Positions 44,047 through 55,518 of a DNA stretch of 64,000 nt are shown here, piece by piece. Both the position numbers and the translations under genes were made by a program. Position 1 is the first letter of the stretch. Every line of letters starts with the position of its first letter. The stretch lies in the NCBI RefSeq assembly GCF_037975245.1, contig NC_092561.1:1391001-1455000 (forward strand). Direction: 5' to 3'. Under the pieces are notes generated by a model, which did not search any database, had not been told where the DNA came from, and was given only the letters and a program-made list of their open reading frames with translations. The DNA is from Apostichopus japonicus. Taxonomy: Eukaryota > Echinodermata > Holothuroidea > Aspidochirotida > Stichopodidae.

Positions 44047-45318
44047 ATGTCTTTAACGACGTCAGTAGTTATCGCGATATTGTCGATAATATTTCTCGTC
44101 GGAGTACCAGGAAATGTGCTAACTCTCCTCGTTTACGTGCGTAAAGCTCGCAAATCTAGCACATTCGTATTCATCTCATTCATGGCTATATCTGATTTGA
44201 TAATTTGTTGTTCGGTTCCTTTTCAAATTTGGTACGTCTTAGGACTCGAGGCAGGTTTTCCTAACCAATATCTTTGTAAAAGCAGTTACTTCGTCTCCAC
44301 CTCCTGTATAACACTCTCCTTGGTTAGCAGTGCTGCTGTTAGCGTTGATCGCTACCTTGCAGTCTGTCATCCGTTAAAGCGGCGTCTCTCTGTTCGTACG
44401 TCCTTGGCTCTGTCGGCATTCTGTGCTCTGATAACGCTGGTGGTAGCTTTACCGTCTTTTGCTCTCTCAACAGTTATTGAAATCGATGGAACCGACACTT
44501 GTAGACTGATCTCCAACGGTTCTCTCCTCGCATATGTAAGGAGAGCGATATCTGTTTTGACTTTCATTTTTGCAGTAACCCTGACAACTGTTTGTTATAC
44601 ATTAGTGTGGCTGGCTATTCGACGTAATAAGAAAGTACAAGATGGTTGGAAAGTATCTCATTCCTTGCCGACAAGTAATAAGGAGAACTCAAACATTGAT
44701 AAGGACATGATATCTCATTTTATCACGTCCGTTCATCCTAACTGCGAAGAAATACAGCCGCAGAAATCGTTAACAGACACATCGCATATAAATCCCTCTG
44801 TAGAAGAAGAAAGGGTTCAATCTATTGGTGATGCCAAGCTTGTTACACTGCCCCCGACTTCGAATCCAGAACTTTATGACAATCGCGAAGGAACAAACTC
44901 AAATGGTAACGGCTTGATTAGAACATCAAAGACGGTAACTTTTAATGCCAAATCAAATGGCAGCACCCCTAATGGTGCTTCACAATCATCAAAGGGAAGA
45001 CAACCAAACTCCTTAGAGAGAGGAACATCTACGGGGTCTGTGAATGATCGCGTTCAGAGAAGACTAACTACCATGTTATTTTTTACTACTGTTGTAACAG
45101 TAGCAACAATTTGCCCAATGCTGATCGCAAACAGTATCCCGGAGAATTCTAGTATCGACTCACACACGGAGAAGCAAGTCATATTCGATTTTCGTCGAGT
45201 TTTACTCATATTTGGCTTCATTAACTGTTCAACAAATCCATTCATTTACAGTTTGCTGGACAAAAAATTTCGAAGAGAATGCCAAAATGCTTTGAGGTGT
45301 GGAAAGTGTTCAAAATAG
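44047..45318 (+). CDS. Class A (rhodopsin-like) GPCR, tandem copy 1
   Basis: An intronless 423-residue seven-transmembrane receptor. Visible landmarks are N23 in GNVLTLL (TM1), D50 in AISDLI (TM2), C77 and C152 (TM3-ECL2 disulfide pair), DRY at 101-103, P357 (TM6) and NPFIY at 397-401 (TM7). A 147-residue Ser/Asn-rich third intracellular loop spans about 192-338. Sequons lie at N157 (ECL2) and N367 (ECL3). The extracellular N-terminus is only about five residues. Several class A signatures are missing: no Trp near 4.50, no Pro in TM5, and the TM6 toggle reads TICP instead of CWxP. C418 and C421 could be palmitoylated after helix 8. The ligand is not recognisable. I infer a lineage-expanded orphan receptor, probably chemosensory or aminergic/peptide-related. 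The start ATG has context AACAAGATG and is shared by all three copies. Confidence 0.92.
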   Translation: MSLTTSVVIAILSIIFLVGVPGNVLTLLVYVRKARKSSTFVFISFMAISDLIICCSVPFQIWYVLGLEAGFPNQYLCKSSYFVSTSCITLSLVSSAAVSVDRYLAVCHPLKRRLSVRTSLALSAFCALITLVVALPSFALSTVIEIDGTDTCRLISNGSLLAYVRRAISVLTFIFAVTLTTVCYTLVWLAIRRNKKVQDGWKVSHSLPTSNKENSNIDKDMISHFITSVHPNCEEIQPQKSLTDTSHINPSVEEERVQSIGDAKLVTLPPTSNPELYDNREGTNSNGNGLIRTSKTVTFNAKSNGSTPNGASQSSKGRQPNSLERGTSTGSVNDRVQRRLTTMLFFTTVVTVATICPMLIANSIPENSSIDSHTEKQVIFDFRRVLLIFGFINCSTNPFIYSLLDKKFRRECQNALRCGKCSK

Positions 45319-46506
45319 ATGCCAAAAAAAAGGTTGGTTTTTGATGAAATGTTATTTTTAAAAATAATAATATTTTCCTAATGATATGTACACTAGTGGC
45401 GTAAGGAACCTATCAAAAGGTGAAGGAATTGGGTTGGGTCTTCATCAGAAGAATTTTAGCTTTGAAGACGCTACCGTGGCCCAGCCGAGTTGTAAATTGA
45501 ATATTTTGACTATTTTATGTCCAAAATTCTATTTTTGTTTTTCTCTCTAAGCTGTAAACAAATTTCAGTGTTTCACCGCGGAAATTTAACTTTTCAAATT
45601 ATACATCAGAATAACGCCTCTCTGTCGAAATCTTGAAGAATCAAGCCAAAAATTAGACATATTATGGGATAAATGAATCGATTATTTTCCAGGTATTGTT
45701 CTTTAGTATTTTCTAAATTTTTCCCAATTGGTGTTAAGTTGTTATGGTTACTATTAGAGATATCAATAACATTTGGATGATCTTCAAGAATAGTAAATAC
45801 TTTGTCCCGAGACAAGAAAAGATCGTGCACTGACTGTACGGTAAGTTCTACAATACACCGGGGTTATATACGGTGTAAATGAAAATATATATACCACTCT
45901 TATCTGTGGTACAGGAACCTTCACCATAATTAATTGATATCATTTCGATATAGCTTATACATATATGGTTAAGGCCAATGTTGCATGTGCAGGTAGCATC
46001 ATTTCTCGAAGAATGTAAGAAACGCCAGTTGCCCGACTACTTAATTAAAGGAGCTTTGAATTTGTTCTTGTTTTATGGACAATGCTGTACTATACCTCTT
46101 ACAATAAGAATATTAAAACTCAAGGAAACCGTGAATGTTGCTTTAAAGGAGCTTTGAATATGTTTTTTGTTGATATATGTGCAATGCTGTATTATGGCTC
46201 TTACATAATGACTCTTAATGTTGAACGAAACAAGGAATGTTGCTTTAAAGGGAAATCAATACATGTTCTTGATGTTATTTGGTCACGTTTGTAAACCATC
46301 GTTGTCGAGAGTGACTACAAAATCGAAACTATGAATATAAGCATACTCATACAGGCGGATTACCACTCCCCCGTCCCACCCACCCCACCGAACCCACCCC
46401 ACCCCACTGTAAGCCCCTTCACTTCATTCCAACCAAACCCCTTTCCCCCTATAGTGTGCGTCAGCTCATCATAACCCATTATACAATCAGCTCCTTTAAA
46501 AACAAA

Positions 46507-47049
46507 CAGGGGCGTAGCCAGGATTTTCAAAGTTGTAGGCACGACTATCTGAGCGGAGCGCCACCATCGGTTGGCGCGGAGCGTACAAGAAATTCTTTGG
46601 TTTTACAAACCCCCCAGATGACCGGAAACGTCCTTTCCCGAGTGTTCATTCTGGTTCCCTGCAGTCCTGTTGCTTGAGACACCTCATTCAATATCACTTT
46701 TAAACCCCAAAACAAACAAGTTAAAATAGTACGTAATTCAATACTACATAATGTATTTAAAATTACCAAGGTACACGTACAGAGTGGTCTTACTTTTCAA
46801 CTTATGATACTTGTAGATACAAAGATAGGCCAGAAATATCACGCGATAGAAATGACAGCCTAGAAAACAGGAGAATAGGTCACCTTATTTAGCCATATTC
46901 TTGCTACGTTCATTTCAATAGTTTTTCCTGTCTAGATTCTTAAACTCGTCCAGCAAGCTTATGGATTTGAATTTTGGGTGTTTTAAAATACCTTGGCCAA
47001 AAAAAGTGTAGGCCCGGGCCTACAGTGCTACATACTGACTACGCCCCTG
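46507..47049. mobile_element. TIR element in GPCR unit 1 (CAGGGGCGTAGCCAG family)
   Basis: A 543-bp element with terminal inverted repeats CAGGGGCGTAGCCAG and CTGACTACGCCCCTG. It carries the GCGGAGCGCCACC / GGCGCGGAGCGTAC module seen in other elements here. Only a 5-bp direct repeat (ACAAA) flanks it. No transposase. Confidence 0.65.
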
Positions 47050-47388
47050 ACAAATGTCAGTTTGAGACATGCATATTCAACTTTCCAGAAATACAATTCA
47101 ATCCAATTTGTATTCTCAATTATAATTATACAGAAGTTATACACAACACACACTATACCGTATAGAAAATGACATAATGTGCAGGACACTAGAAAACATA
47201 AATATTGTTAGAATGGCTTGTGATCTAAGAACAACAGAAAAAGGTTTATACATTGCCCTACAAATTTGCGAAGGACAATCTTCCTCTCGGCTGAAAACAT
47301 TTCGCGGGCGAATGAAACCCTAAAATGATAGTGGTTAAAAGAAGGTTAAAGTTTGCTGCTTCTTATCCTCTCAGTGATTTGTGAGTAA

Positions 47389-47610
47389 TAATAATAAGCA
47401 AATATTTATAGAGCGCTTTATGCAAAGGCCTCAAAGCGCTTAAACAACTACACAAAAATGCAAGTCAAATCACTGTAATTTTTTGGAATAAATGAGTTTT
47501 GAAGAGACGCTTAAAACAGTCAACCGGTGGTGCATTGCGAATTGAAAATGGTAGATTGTTCCAGAGATGAGGTGCAGCAGAGATGAAGGCTCTTTCTCCA
47601 CAAAACTATA
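47389..47610 (-). mobile_element. CR1/L2-like LINE 3' end (unit 1)
   Basis: On the minus strand it encodes the reverse-transcriptase C-terminal motif ISAAPHLWNNLPFSIRNAP, then FKTHLFQK and a stop at 47465-47467. The 3' UTR carries the GCGCTT...AAGCGCT hairpin and a (TTA)n tail ending at 47389, typical of CR1/L2-type elements. It is 5'-truncated and not functional. Confidence 0.7.
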
Positions 47611-47621
47611 TAGCATATAAA

Positions 47622-47768
47622 ACAGACCTGGATATTTCAACAAAAGAGGTAGCATAACCAGTATTAGTATATGTTTTTAATCTTAATTAGGCTTAGCCTA
47701 GACTATAAATATTTAGAATATCTGCTTTACTGATGTTATACACTGCATAACGACATAAGCTAACGTTA
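47622..47768. repeat. Junction segment shared with CSTF3 intron 1 (unit 1-2 boundary)
   Basis: Nearly the same sequence occurs at 38478-38534 plus 38823-38914, where a 281-bp element splits it. A further copy lies at the unit 2-3 boundary, ending at 52013. Confidence 0.75.
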
Positions 47769-48055
47769 GCATATACTCAAACCATTGTCATGGATACTGA
47801 TTGTGCGTCATTAACAGATCGACCAATCTGTTGTCTTCGATTATATTTATATCAAGCAAGCACATCCACAGTTATTTATCCTTATTAACAGTTTGCAGAG
47901 AACAATTACCGCATAAATCTTTTATGGTGGAAAATCCACTATACTTGCGAACAGTTTGAATAAGGTTGATACAAATTTAATGGATCGTTACATTTGAGAT
48001 AGATGTACTATTAAGGTACGATAATCATCTTTTGATTGCATGTTGTTCATTTCGC

Positions 48056-48063
48056 TATAAATA
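48056..48063 (+). promoter_or_regulatory. TATA box of GPCR copy 2
   Basis: TATAAATA, 232 bp upstream of the ATG. The spacing is shorter because the leader has (CTT)6. Confidence 0.5.
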
Positions 48064-48287
48064 TACGAGGAGTGGTTTGCATGATATATCCGCGCCGTGA
48101 AAGCAAAAAAAAAGGCTGTCACCAGCTTTGCCTGCAACTTTAGGGGTTCTACTTGGAGTCATCTCTTTTGTGATGCTTTTCTCTACGTTTCTTCTTCTTC
48201 TTCTTCTTCTGCTTCCTTTTCGTGCTTTCTAAAAGAAATTATACAATTTAGTACAAACGAAATTTTCATAACTGAACATAGAACAAG

Positions 48288-49559
48288 ATGTCTTTAACGA
48301 CGTCAGTAGTTATCGCGATATTGTCGATAATATTTCTCGTCGGAGTACCAGGAAATGTGCTAACTCTCCTCGTTTACGTGCGTAAAGCTCGCAAATCTAG
48401 CACATTCGTATTCATCTCATTCATGGCTATATCTGATTTGATAATTTGTTGTTCGGTTCCTTTTCAAATTTGGTACGTCTTAGGACTCGAGGCAGGTTTT
48501 CCTAACCAATATCTTTGTAAAAGCAGTTACTTCATCTATACCTCCTGTATAACACTCTCTGTGGTTAGCAGTGCTGCTGTTAGCTTTGATCGCTACCTTG
48601 CAGTCTGTCATCCGTTAAAGCGGCGTCTCTCTGTTCGTACGTCCTTGGCTTTGTCGGCATTCTGTGCTCTATTCACGCTGGTGGTAGCTGTACCGTCTTT
48701 TGCTCTTTCAACAGTTATTGAAATCGATGGAACCGACACTTGTAGACTGATCTATAACGATTCTCTCCTCGCATATGTAAGGAGAGCGATATCTGTTTTG
48801 ACATTCATTTTTGCAGTAACGCTGACAACTGTTTGTTATACATTAGTGTGGCTGGCTATTCGACGTCAGAAGAAAGTACAAGATGGTTGGATAGTATCTC
48901 ATTCCTTACCGACAAGTAATAAGGAGAACTCAAACATTGATAAGGACATGATATCACATTTTATCACGTCCGTTCATCCTAACTGCGAAGAAATACAGCC
49001 GCAGAAATCGTTAACAGACACATCGCATATAAATCCCTCTGTAGAAGAAGAAACGGTTCAATCTATTGGTGATGCCAAGCTTGTTACACTGCCCCCGACT
49101 TCGAATCCAGAACTTTATGACAATCGCGAAGGAACAAACTCAAATGGTAACGGCTTGATTAGAACATCAAAGACGGTAACTTTTAATGCCAAATCAAATG
49201 ACAGCACCCCTAATGGTGCTTCACAATCATCAAAGGGAAGACAACCAAACTCCTTAGAGAGAGGAACATCTACGGGGTCTGTGAATGATCGCGTTCAGAG
49301 AAGACTAACTACCATGTTATTTTTTACTACTGTTGTAACAGTAGCAACAATTTGCCCAATGCTGATCGCAAACAGTATCCCGGAGAATTCTAGTATCGAC
49401 TCACACACGGAGAAGCAAGTCATATTCGATTTTCGTCGAGTTTTAGTCATATTTGGCTTCATTAACTGTTCAACAAATCCTTTCATTTACAGTTTGCTGG
49501 ACAAAAAATTTCGAAGAGAATGCCAAAATGCTTTGAGGTGTGGAAAGTGTTCAAACTAG
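48288..49559 (+). CDS. Class A (rhodopsin-like) GPCR, tandem copy 2
   Basis: Intact 423-residue paralogue of the receptor at 44047-45318, 4241 bp downstream in the same orientation. It differs from copy 1 at 14 residues. Four of these (83, 84, 92, 100) are in TM3, two (129, 135) in TM4 and two (156, 158) in ECL2 next to the disulfide Cys. The residue before DRY is Phe rather than Val. The DRY and NPFIY motifs and both sequons are kept, so it should fold and signal. The changes sit mainly around the expected ligand pocket, which suggests altered ligand preference (inference). It has the same non-canonical TICP motif in TM6. Confidence 0.92.
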   Translation: MSLTTSVVIAILSIIFLVGVPGNVLTLLVYVRKARKSSTFVFISFMAISDLIICCSVPFQIWYVLGLEAGFPNQYLCKSSYFIYTSCITLSVVSSAAVSFDRYLAVCHPLKRRLSVRTSLALSAFCALFTLVVAVPSFALSTVIEIDGTDTCRLIYNDSLLAYVRRAISVLTFIFAVTLTTVCYTLVWLAIRRQKKVQDGWIVSHSLPTSNKENSNIDKDMISHFITSVHPNCEEIQPQKSLTDTSHINPSVEEETVQSIGDAKLVTLPPTSNPELYDNREGTNSNGNGLIRTSKTVTFNAKSNDSTPNGASQSSKGRQPNSLERGTSTGSVNDRVQRRLTTMLFFTTVVTVATICPMLIANSIPENSSIDSHTEKQVIFDFRRVLVIFGFINCSTNPFIYSLLDKKFRRECQNALRCGKCSN

Positions 49560-50744
49560 ATGCCAAAGATAGGGTGTTTTTTCATGAAATATTATTTTAA
49601 AAGATAATAAAATTGTTCCTAATGATATGTACAGTGGCGTATAAGGAACCTATCAAAAGGTGAAGGAACTGGGGTGGGTCTTCACCAGAAGAATGTTAGC
49701 TTTGAAGACGCTGTCGTAGCCCAGCCGATTTGGAAATTGAATATTTCGACTATTTTATGTCAAAATTTCTATTTTTGTTTTCTCTCTAAGCTGTAAACAA
49801 ATTTCAGTGTTTCACCGCGGAAATTTAACTTTTCAAATTATACATCAGAATAACGCCTCTTTGTCGAAATCTTGAAGAATCAAGCCAACAATTAGATATA
49901 TTATGGGATAAATGAATCGATTATTTTCGAGGTATTGTTCTTTAATATTTTCTTCTTTTTCCCACTTGATGTTATTTTTTTTTATGGTTACTATTAGAGA
50001 TATCAATATCATTTGGATGATCCTCAAGAATAGTAAATACTTTGTTCCGAGACAAGAAAAGCTCGTGCACTGACTGTACGGTTTTCTACAATACACCGGG
50101 GTTATATACGGTGTAAATGAAAATATATATACCACTCTTATCTGTGGTACAGGAACCTTCACGATAATTAATTGATATCATTTCGATATAGCTTATACAT
50201 ATATGGTTAAGGCCAATGTTGCATGTGCAAGTAGCATCATTTCTCGAAGAATGTAAGAAACGCTAGCTGCCCGACTACTTAATTAAAGGAGCTTTGAATT
50301 TGTTCTTGTTTTATGGACAATGCTGTACTATGCCTCTTACAATAAGAATGTTAAAACTCAAGGAAACCGTGAATGTTGCTTTAAAGGAACTTTGAATAAT
50401 GTTTTTGTTAAAATATGTGCAATGCTGTATCATGGCTCTTACATAATGACTCTTAATGTTAAAAGAAACAAGGAATGTTGCTTTAAAGGGAAATCAATAC
50501 ATGTTCTTGATGTTATTTGGTCACGTTTGAAAACCATCGTTGTCGAGAGTGACTACAAAATCGAAACTATGAATATAAGTATACTCATACAGGCGGATTA
50601 CCACTCCCCCGTCCCACCCACCCCACCGAACCCACCCCACCCCACTGTAAGCCCCTTCACTTCATTCCAACCAAACCCCTTTCCCCCTATAGTGTACGTC
50701 AGCTCATCATAACCCATTATACAATCAGCTCCTTTAAACACAAA

Positions 50745-51283
50745 CAGGGGCGTAGCCAGGATTTTCAAAGTTGTAGGCACGACTATCTGAGCGGAGCGCC
50801 CCGGTTGTCGCGGAGCGTACAAGAAATTCTTTGGTTTTACAAACCCCCCAGATGACCGGAAACGTCCTTTCCCGAGTGTTCATTCTGGTTCCCTGCAGGC
50901 CTGTTGCTTGAGACACCTCATTCAATATCACTTTTAAACCCCAAAACAAACGAGATAAAATAGTACGTAATTCAATACTACATAATGTATTTCAAATTAC
51001 CAAGGTACACGTACAGAGTAGTCTTACTTTTCAACTTATGATACTTGTAGATACAAAGATAGGTCAGAAATACCACGCGATAGAAATGACAGCCTAGATG
51101 ACAGAAGAATAGGTCACCTAATTTAGCCATATTCTTGCTACGTTCATTTCAATAGTTTTTCCTGTCTAGACTCTTAAACTCGTCCAGCAAGCTTATGGAT
51201 TTGAATTATGGGTGTTTTAAAATACCTTGGCCAAAAAAAGTGTAGGCCCGGGCCTACAGTGCTACATACTGACTACGCCCCTG
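50745..51283. mobile_element. TIR element in GPCR unit 2
   Basis: Duplicate of the element in unit 1, with the same ends and position. It was therefore present before the unit was duplicated. The GC module is shortened here. Confidence 0.65.
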
Positions 51284-51623
51284 ACAAATGTCAGTTTGAG
51301 ACATGCATATTCAACTTTCCAGAAATACAATTCTATCCAATTTGTATTCTCAATTATAATTATACAGAAGTAATACACAACACACACTATACCGTATAGA
51401 AAATGGCATAATGTAAACGGCACTAAAAAATCATAAATACTGTTAGAATGGCTTGTGATCTAAGAACAACAGAAAAGGGTTTATACATTGCCCTACAAAT
51501 TTGCGAAGGACAATCTTCCTCTCGGCTGAAAACATTTCGCGGGCGAATGAAACCCTAAAATGATAGTGGTTAAAAGAAGGTTAAAGTTTGCTGCTTCTTA
51601 TCCTCTCAGTGATTTTTGAGTAA

Positions 51624-51845
51624 TAATAATAAGCAAATATTTATAGAGCGCTTTATGCAAAGGCCTCAAAGCGCTTAAACAACTACACAAAAGTGCAAGT
51701 CAAATCACTGTAAATTTTTGGAATAAATGAGTTTTGAAGAGACGCTTAAAACAGTCAACCGGGGGTGCATTGCGAATTGAAAATGGTAGATTGTTCCAGA
51801 GATGAGGTGCAGGAGAGATGAAGGCTCTTTCTCCATAAAACTAAA
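51624..51845 (-). mobile_element. CR1/L2-like LINE 3' end (unit 2)
   Basis: Second copy of the same 5'-truncated LINE terminus, duplicated along with the GPCR unit. Confidence 0.7.
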
Positions 51846-52290
51846 TAGCATATAAAACAGACCTGGATATTTCAACAAAAGAGGTAGCATAACCAGTATT
51901 AGTATATGTTTTTAATCTTAATTAGGCTTAGCCTAGACTATAAATATTTAGAATATCTGCTTTACTGATGTTATACACTGCATAACGACATAAGCTAACG
52001 TTAGCATATACTCAAACCATTGTCATGGATACTGATTGTGCGTCATTAACAGATCGACCAATCTGTTGTCTTCGATTATATTTATATCAAGCAAGCAAAT
52101 CCACAGTTATTTATCCTTATTAACAGTTTGCAGAGAACAATTACCGCATAAATCTTTTATGGTGGAAAATCCACTATACTTGCGAACAGTTTGAATAAGG
52201 TTGATACAAATTTAATGGATCGTTACATTTGAGATAGATGTACTATTAAGGTACGATAATCATCTTTTGATTGCATGTTGTTCATTTCGC

Positions 52291-52298
52291 TATAAATA
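52291..52298 (+). promoter_or_regulatory. TATA box of GPCR copy 3
   Basis: TATAAATA, 239 bp upstream of the ATG. The leader has (CTT)8 and a longer A-run than copy 1. Confidence 0.5.
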
Positions 52299-52529
52299 TA
52301 CGAGGAGTGGTTTGCATGATATATCCGCGCCGTGGAAGCAAAAAAAAAAGGCTGTCACCAGCTTTGCCTGCAACTTTTGGAGTTCTACTTGGAGTCATCT
52401 GTGTTGTGATGCTTTTCTCTACGTTTCTTCTTCTTCTTCTTCTTCTTCTTCTGCTTCCTTTTCGTGCTTTCTAAAAGAAATTATACAATTTAGTACAAAC
52501 GAAATTTTCATAACTGAACACAGAACAAG

Positions 52530-53801
52530 ATGTCTTTAACGACGTCAGTAGTTATCGCGATATTGTCGATAATATTTCTCGTCGGAGTACCAGGAAATGT
52601 GCTAACTCTCCTCGTTTACGTGCGTAAAGCTCGCAAATCTAGCACATTCGTATTCATCTCATTCATGGCTATATCTGATTTGATACTTTGTTGTTCGCTT
52701 CCGTTCCAAATTTGGTTCGCCATAGGACGCGAGGCAGGTTTTCCTAACCAATATCTTTGTAAAAGCAGCTACTTCGTCTCCACCTCCTGTATAACACTCT
52801 CCTTGGTTAGCAGTGCTGCTGTTAGCGTTGATCGCTACCTTGCAGTCTGTCATCCGATAAAGCGGCGTCTCTCTGTTCGTACGTCCTTGGCTCTGTCGGC
52901 ATTCTGTGCTCTGATAACGCTGGTGGTAGCTGTACCGTCTTTTGCTCTTTCAACAGTTATTGAAATCGATGGAACCGACACTTGTAGACTGATCTCCAAC
53001 GATTCTCTCCTCGCATATGTAAGGAAAGCGATATCTGTTTTGACTTTCATTTTTGCAGTAACCCTGACAACTGTTTGTTATACATTAGTGTGGCTGGCTA
53101 TTCGACGTCAAAAGAAAATACAAGATGGTTGGATAGTATCTCATTCCTTGCCGACAAGTAATAAGGAGAACTCAAACATTGATAAGGACATGATATCTCA
53201 TGTTACCACTTCCGTTCATCCTAACTGTGAAGAAATACAGCCGCAGAAATCGTTAACAGACACATCGCATATAAATCCCTCTGTAGATGAAGAAAGGGTT
53301 CAATCTATTGGTGATGCCAAGCTTGTTACACTACCCCCGACTTCGAATCCGGAACTATTTGAAAATCGCGAAGGAACAAACTCAAATGGTAACGGCTTGA
53401 TTAGAACATCAAAGACGGTAACTTTTAATGCCAAATCAAATGGCAGCACCCCTAATGGTGCTTCACAATCATCAAAGGGAAGACAACCAAAATCCTCAGA
53501 GAGAGGAACATCTACGGGGTCTGTGAATGATCGCGTTCAGAGAAGACTAACTACGATGTTATTTTTTAATACTGTTGTAACAGTAGCAACAATTTGCCCA
53601 ATGCTGATCGCAACCAGTATCCCGGAGAATTCTAGTATCGACTCACACACGGAGAAGCAAGCCATATTCGATTTTCGTCGAATTTTAGTCACAATTGGCT
53701 TCATTAACTGTTCAACAAATCCTTTCATTTACAGTTTGCTGGACAAAAAATTTCGAAGAGAATGCCAAAATGCTTTGAGGTGTGGAAAGTGTTCAAAATA
53801 G
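52530..53801 (+). CDS. Class A (rhodopsin-like) GPCR, tandem copy 3
   Basis: Intact 423-residue paralogue, 4242 bp downstream of copy 2. It differs from copy 1 at 27 residues and from copy 2 at 31. Six changes are packed into residues 53-67 (end of TM2 and ECL1, including L67R) and four into 385-389 (TM7), while TM3 is identical to copy 1. D50, DRY, the Cys pair, P357 and NPFIY are all retained. The patchy pattern is what gene conversion among the copies would leave. The function is as uncertain as for copy 1. Confidence 0.92.
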   Translation: MSLTTSVVIAILSIIFLVGVPGNVLTLLVYVRKARKSSTFVFISFMAISDLILCCSLPFQIWFAIGREAGFPNQYLCKSSYFVSTSCITLSLVSSAAVSVDRYLAVCHPIKRRLSVRTSLALSAFCALITLVVAVPSFALSTVIEIDGTDTCRLISNDSLLAYVRKAISVLTFIFAVTLTTVCYTLVWLAIRRQKKIQDGWIVSHSLPTSNKENSNIDKDMISHVTTSVHPNCEEIQPQKSLTDTSHINPSVDEERVQSIGDAKLVTLPPTSNPELFENREGTNSNGNGLIRTSKTVTFNAKSNGSTPNGASQSSKGRQPKSSERGTSTGSVNDRVQRRLTTMLFFNTVVTVATICPMLIATSIPENSSIDSHTEKQAIFDFRRILVTIGFINCSTNPFIYSLLDKKFRRECQNALRCGKCSK

Positions 53802-54973
53802 ATGCCAAAAAAAAGGTTGGTTTTTGATGAAATACTATTTAAAAAAATAATAATATTGTTCCTAATGATATGTACAGTGGCGTAAGGAACCTATCAAAAG
53901 GTGAAGGAACTGGAGTGGGTCTTCACCAGAAGAATGTTAGCTTTGAAGACGCTACCGTGGCCCAGCCGAGTTGTAAATTGAATATTTTGACTATTTTATG
54001 TCCAAAATTCTATTTTTGTTTTTCTCTCTAAGCTGTAAACAAATTTCAGTGTTTCACCGCGGAAATTTAACTTTTCAAATTATACATCAGAATAACGCCT
54101 CTTTGCCGAAATCTTGAAGAATCAAGCCAAAAATTAGATATCTTATGGGATAAATGAATCGATTATTTTCGAGGTATTGTTCTTTAGTATTTTCTAAATT
54201 TTTCCCAATTGGTGTTAATTTGTTATGGTTACTATTAGAGATATCAATATCATTTGGATGATCTTCAAGAAAAGTAAATACTTTGTCCCGAGACAAGAAA
54301 GCTCGTGCACTGACTGTACGGTTTTCTACAATACACCGGGGTTATATACGGTGTAAAATAATATATATATACCACTCTTATCTGTGGTACAGGAACCTTC
54401 ACGATAATTAATTGATATCATTTCGATATAGCTTATATATATATGGTTAAGGCCAATGTTGCATGTGTAGGTAGCATCATTTCTCGAAGAATGAAAGAAA
54501 CGCCAGCTGCCCGACTACTTTAATTAAAGGAGCTTTGAATTTGTTCTTGTTTTATGGACAATGCTGTACTATACCTCTTACAATAAGAATGTTAAAACTC
54601 AAGGATACCGTGAATGTCGCTTTAAAGGAGCTTTGAATATGTTTTTTGTTGATATATGTGCAATGCTGTATTATGGCTCTTACATAATGACTCTTAATGT
54701 TGAACGAAACAAGGAATGTTGCTTTAAAGGGAAATCAATACATGTTCTTGATGTTATTTGGTCACGTTTGTAAACCATCGTTGTCGAGAGTGACTACAAA
54801 ATCGAAACTATGAATATAAGTATATACTCATACAGGCGGATTGCCACTCCCCCGTCCCACCCACCCCACCCCACTGTAAGCCCCTTCACTTCATTCCAAC
54901 CAAACCCCTTTCCCCCTATAGTGTACGTCTGCTCATCATAACCCATTATACAATCAGCTCCTTTAAACACAAA

Positions 54974-55518
54974 CAGGGGCGTAGCCAGGATTTTCAAAGT
55001 TGTAGGCACGACTATCTGAGCGGAGCGCCACCATCGGTTGGCGCGGAGCGTACAAGAATTTCTTTGGTTTTACAAACCCCCAGATGACCGGAAACGTCCT
55101 TTCCCGAGTGTTCATTCTGGTTCCCTGCAGGCCTGTTGCTTGAGACACCTCATTCAATATCACTTTTAAACCCCAAAACAAACAAGTTAAAATAGTACGT
55201 AATTCAATACTACATAATGTATTTAAAATTACCAAGGTACACGTACAGAGTAGTCTTACTTTTCAACTTATGATACTTGTAGATACAAAGATAGGTCAGA
55301 AATACCACGCGATAGAAATGACAGCCTAGATGACAGAAGAATAGGTCACCTAATTTAGCCATATTCTTGCTACGTTCATTTCAATAGTTTTTCCTGTCTA
55401 GACTCTTAAACTCGTCCAGCAAGCTTATGGATTTGAATTATGGGTGTTTTAAAATAACTTGGCCAAAAATAAAAGTGTAGGCCCGGGCCTACAGTGCTAC
55501 AATCTGGCTACGCCCCTG
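54974..55518. mobile_element. TIR element in GPCR unit 3
   Basis: Third copy at the orthologous position in the unit. The right TIR reads CTGGCTACGCCCCTG. Confidence 0.65.

Larger units (their letters stand above)
43520..47768 (+). repeat. Tandem segmental duplication, unit 1
   Basis: A ~4.25-kb unit starting at GCATATACTCAAACC. It contains the promoter, GPCR copy 1, about 2 kb of downstream sequence with a TIR element, and a LINE/CSTF3-like junction segment at its right end. High identity to units 2 and 3 is visible along the coding and non-coding sequence. Confidence 0.9.
47769..52013 (+). repeat. Tandem segmental duplication, unit 2
   Basis: Same order as unit 1, including the LINE 3' end and the junction segment before unit 3. 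Confidence 0.9.

Noticed and set aside
44367-44567. Minus-strand ORFs overlapping the GPCR genes (also at 45054, 49295, 52659, 52850 and 53537).
   Set aside because: They are antisense shadows of the receptor coding sequence.
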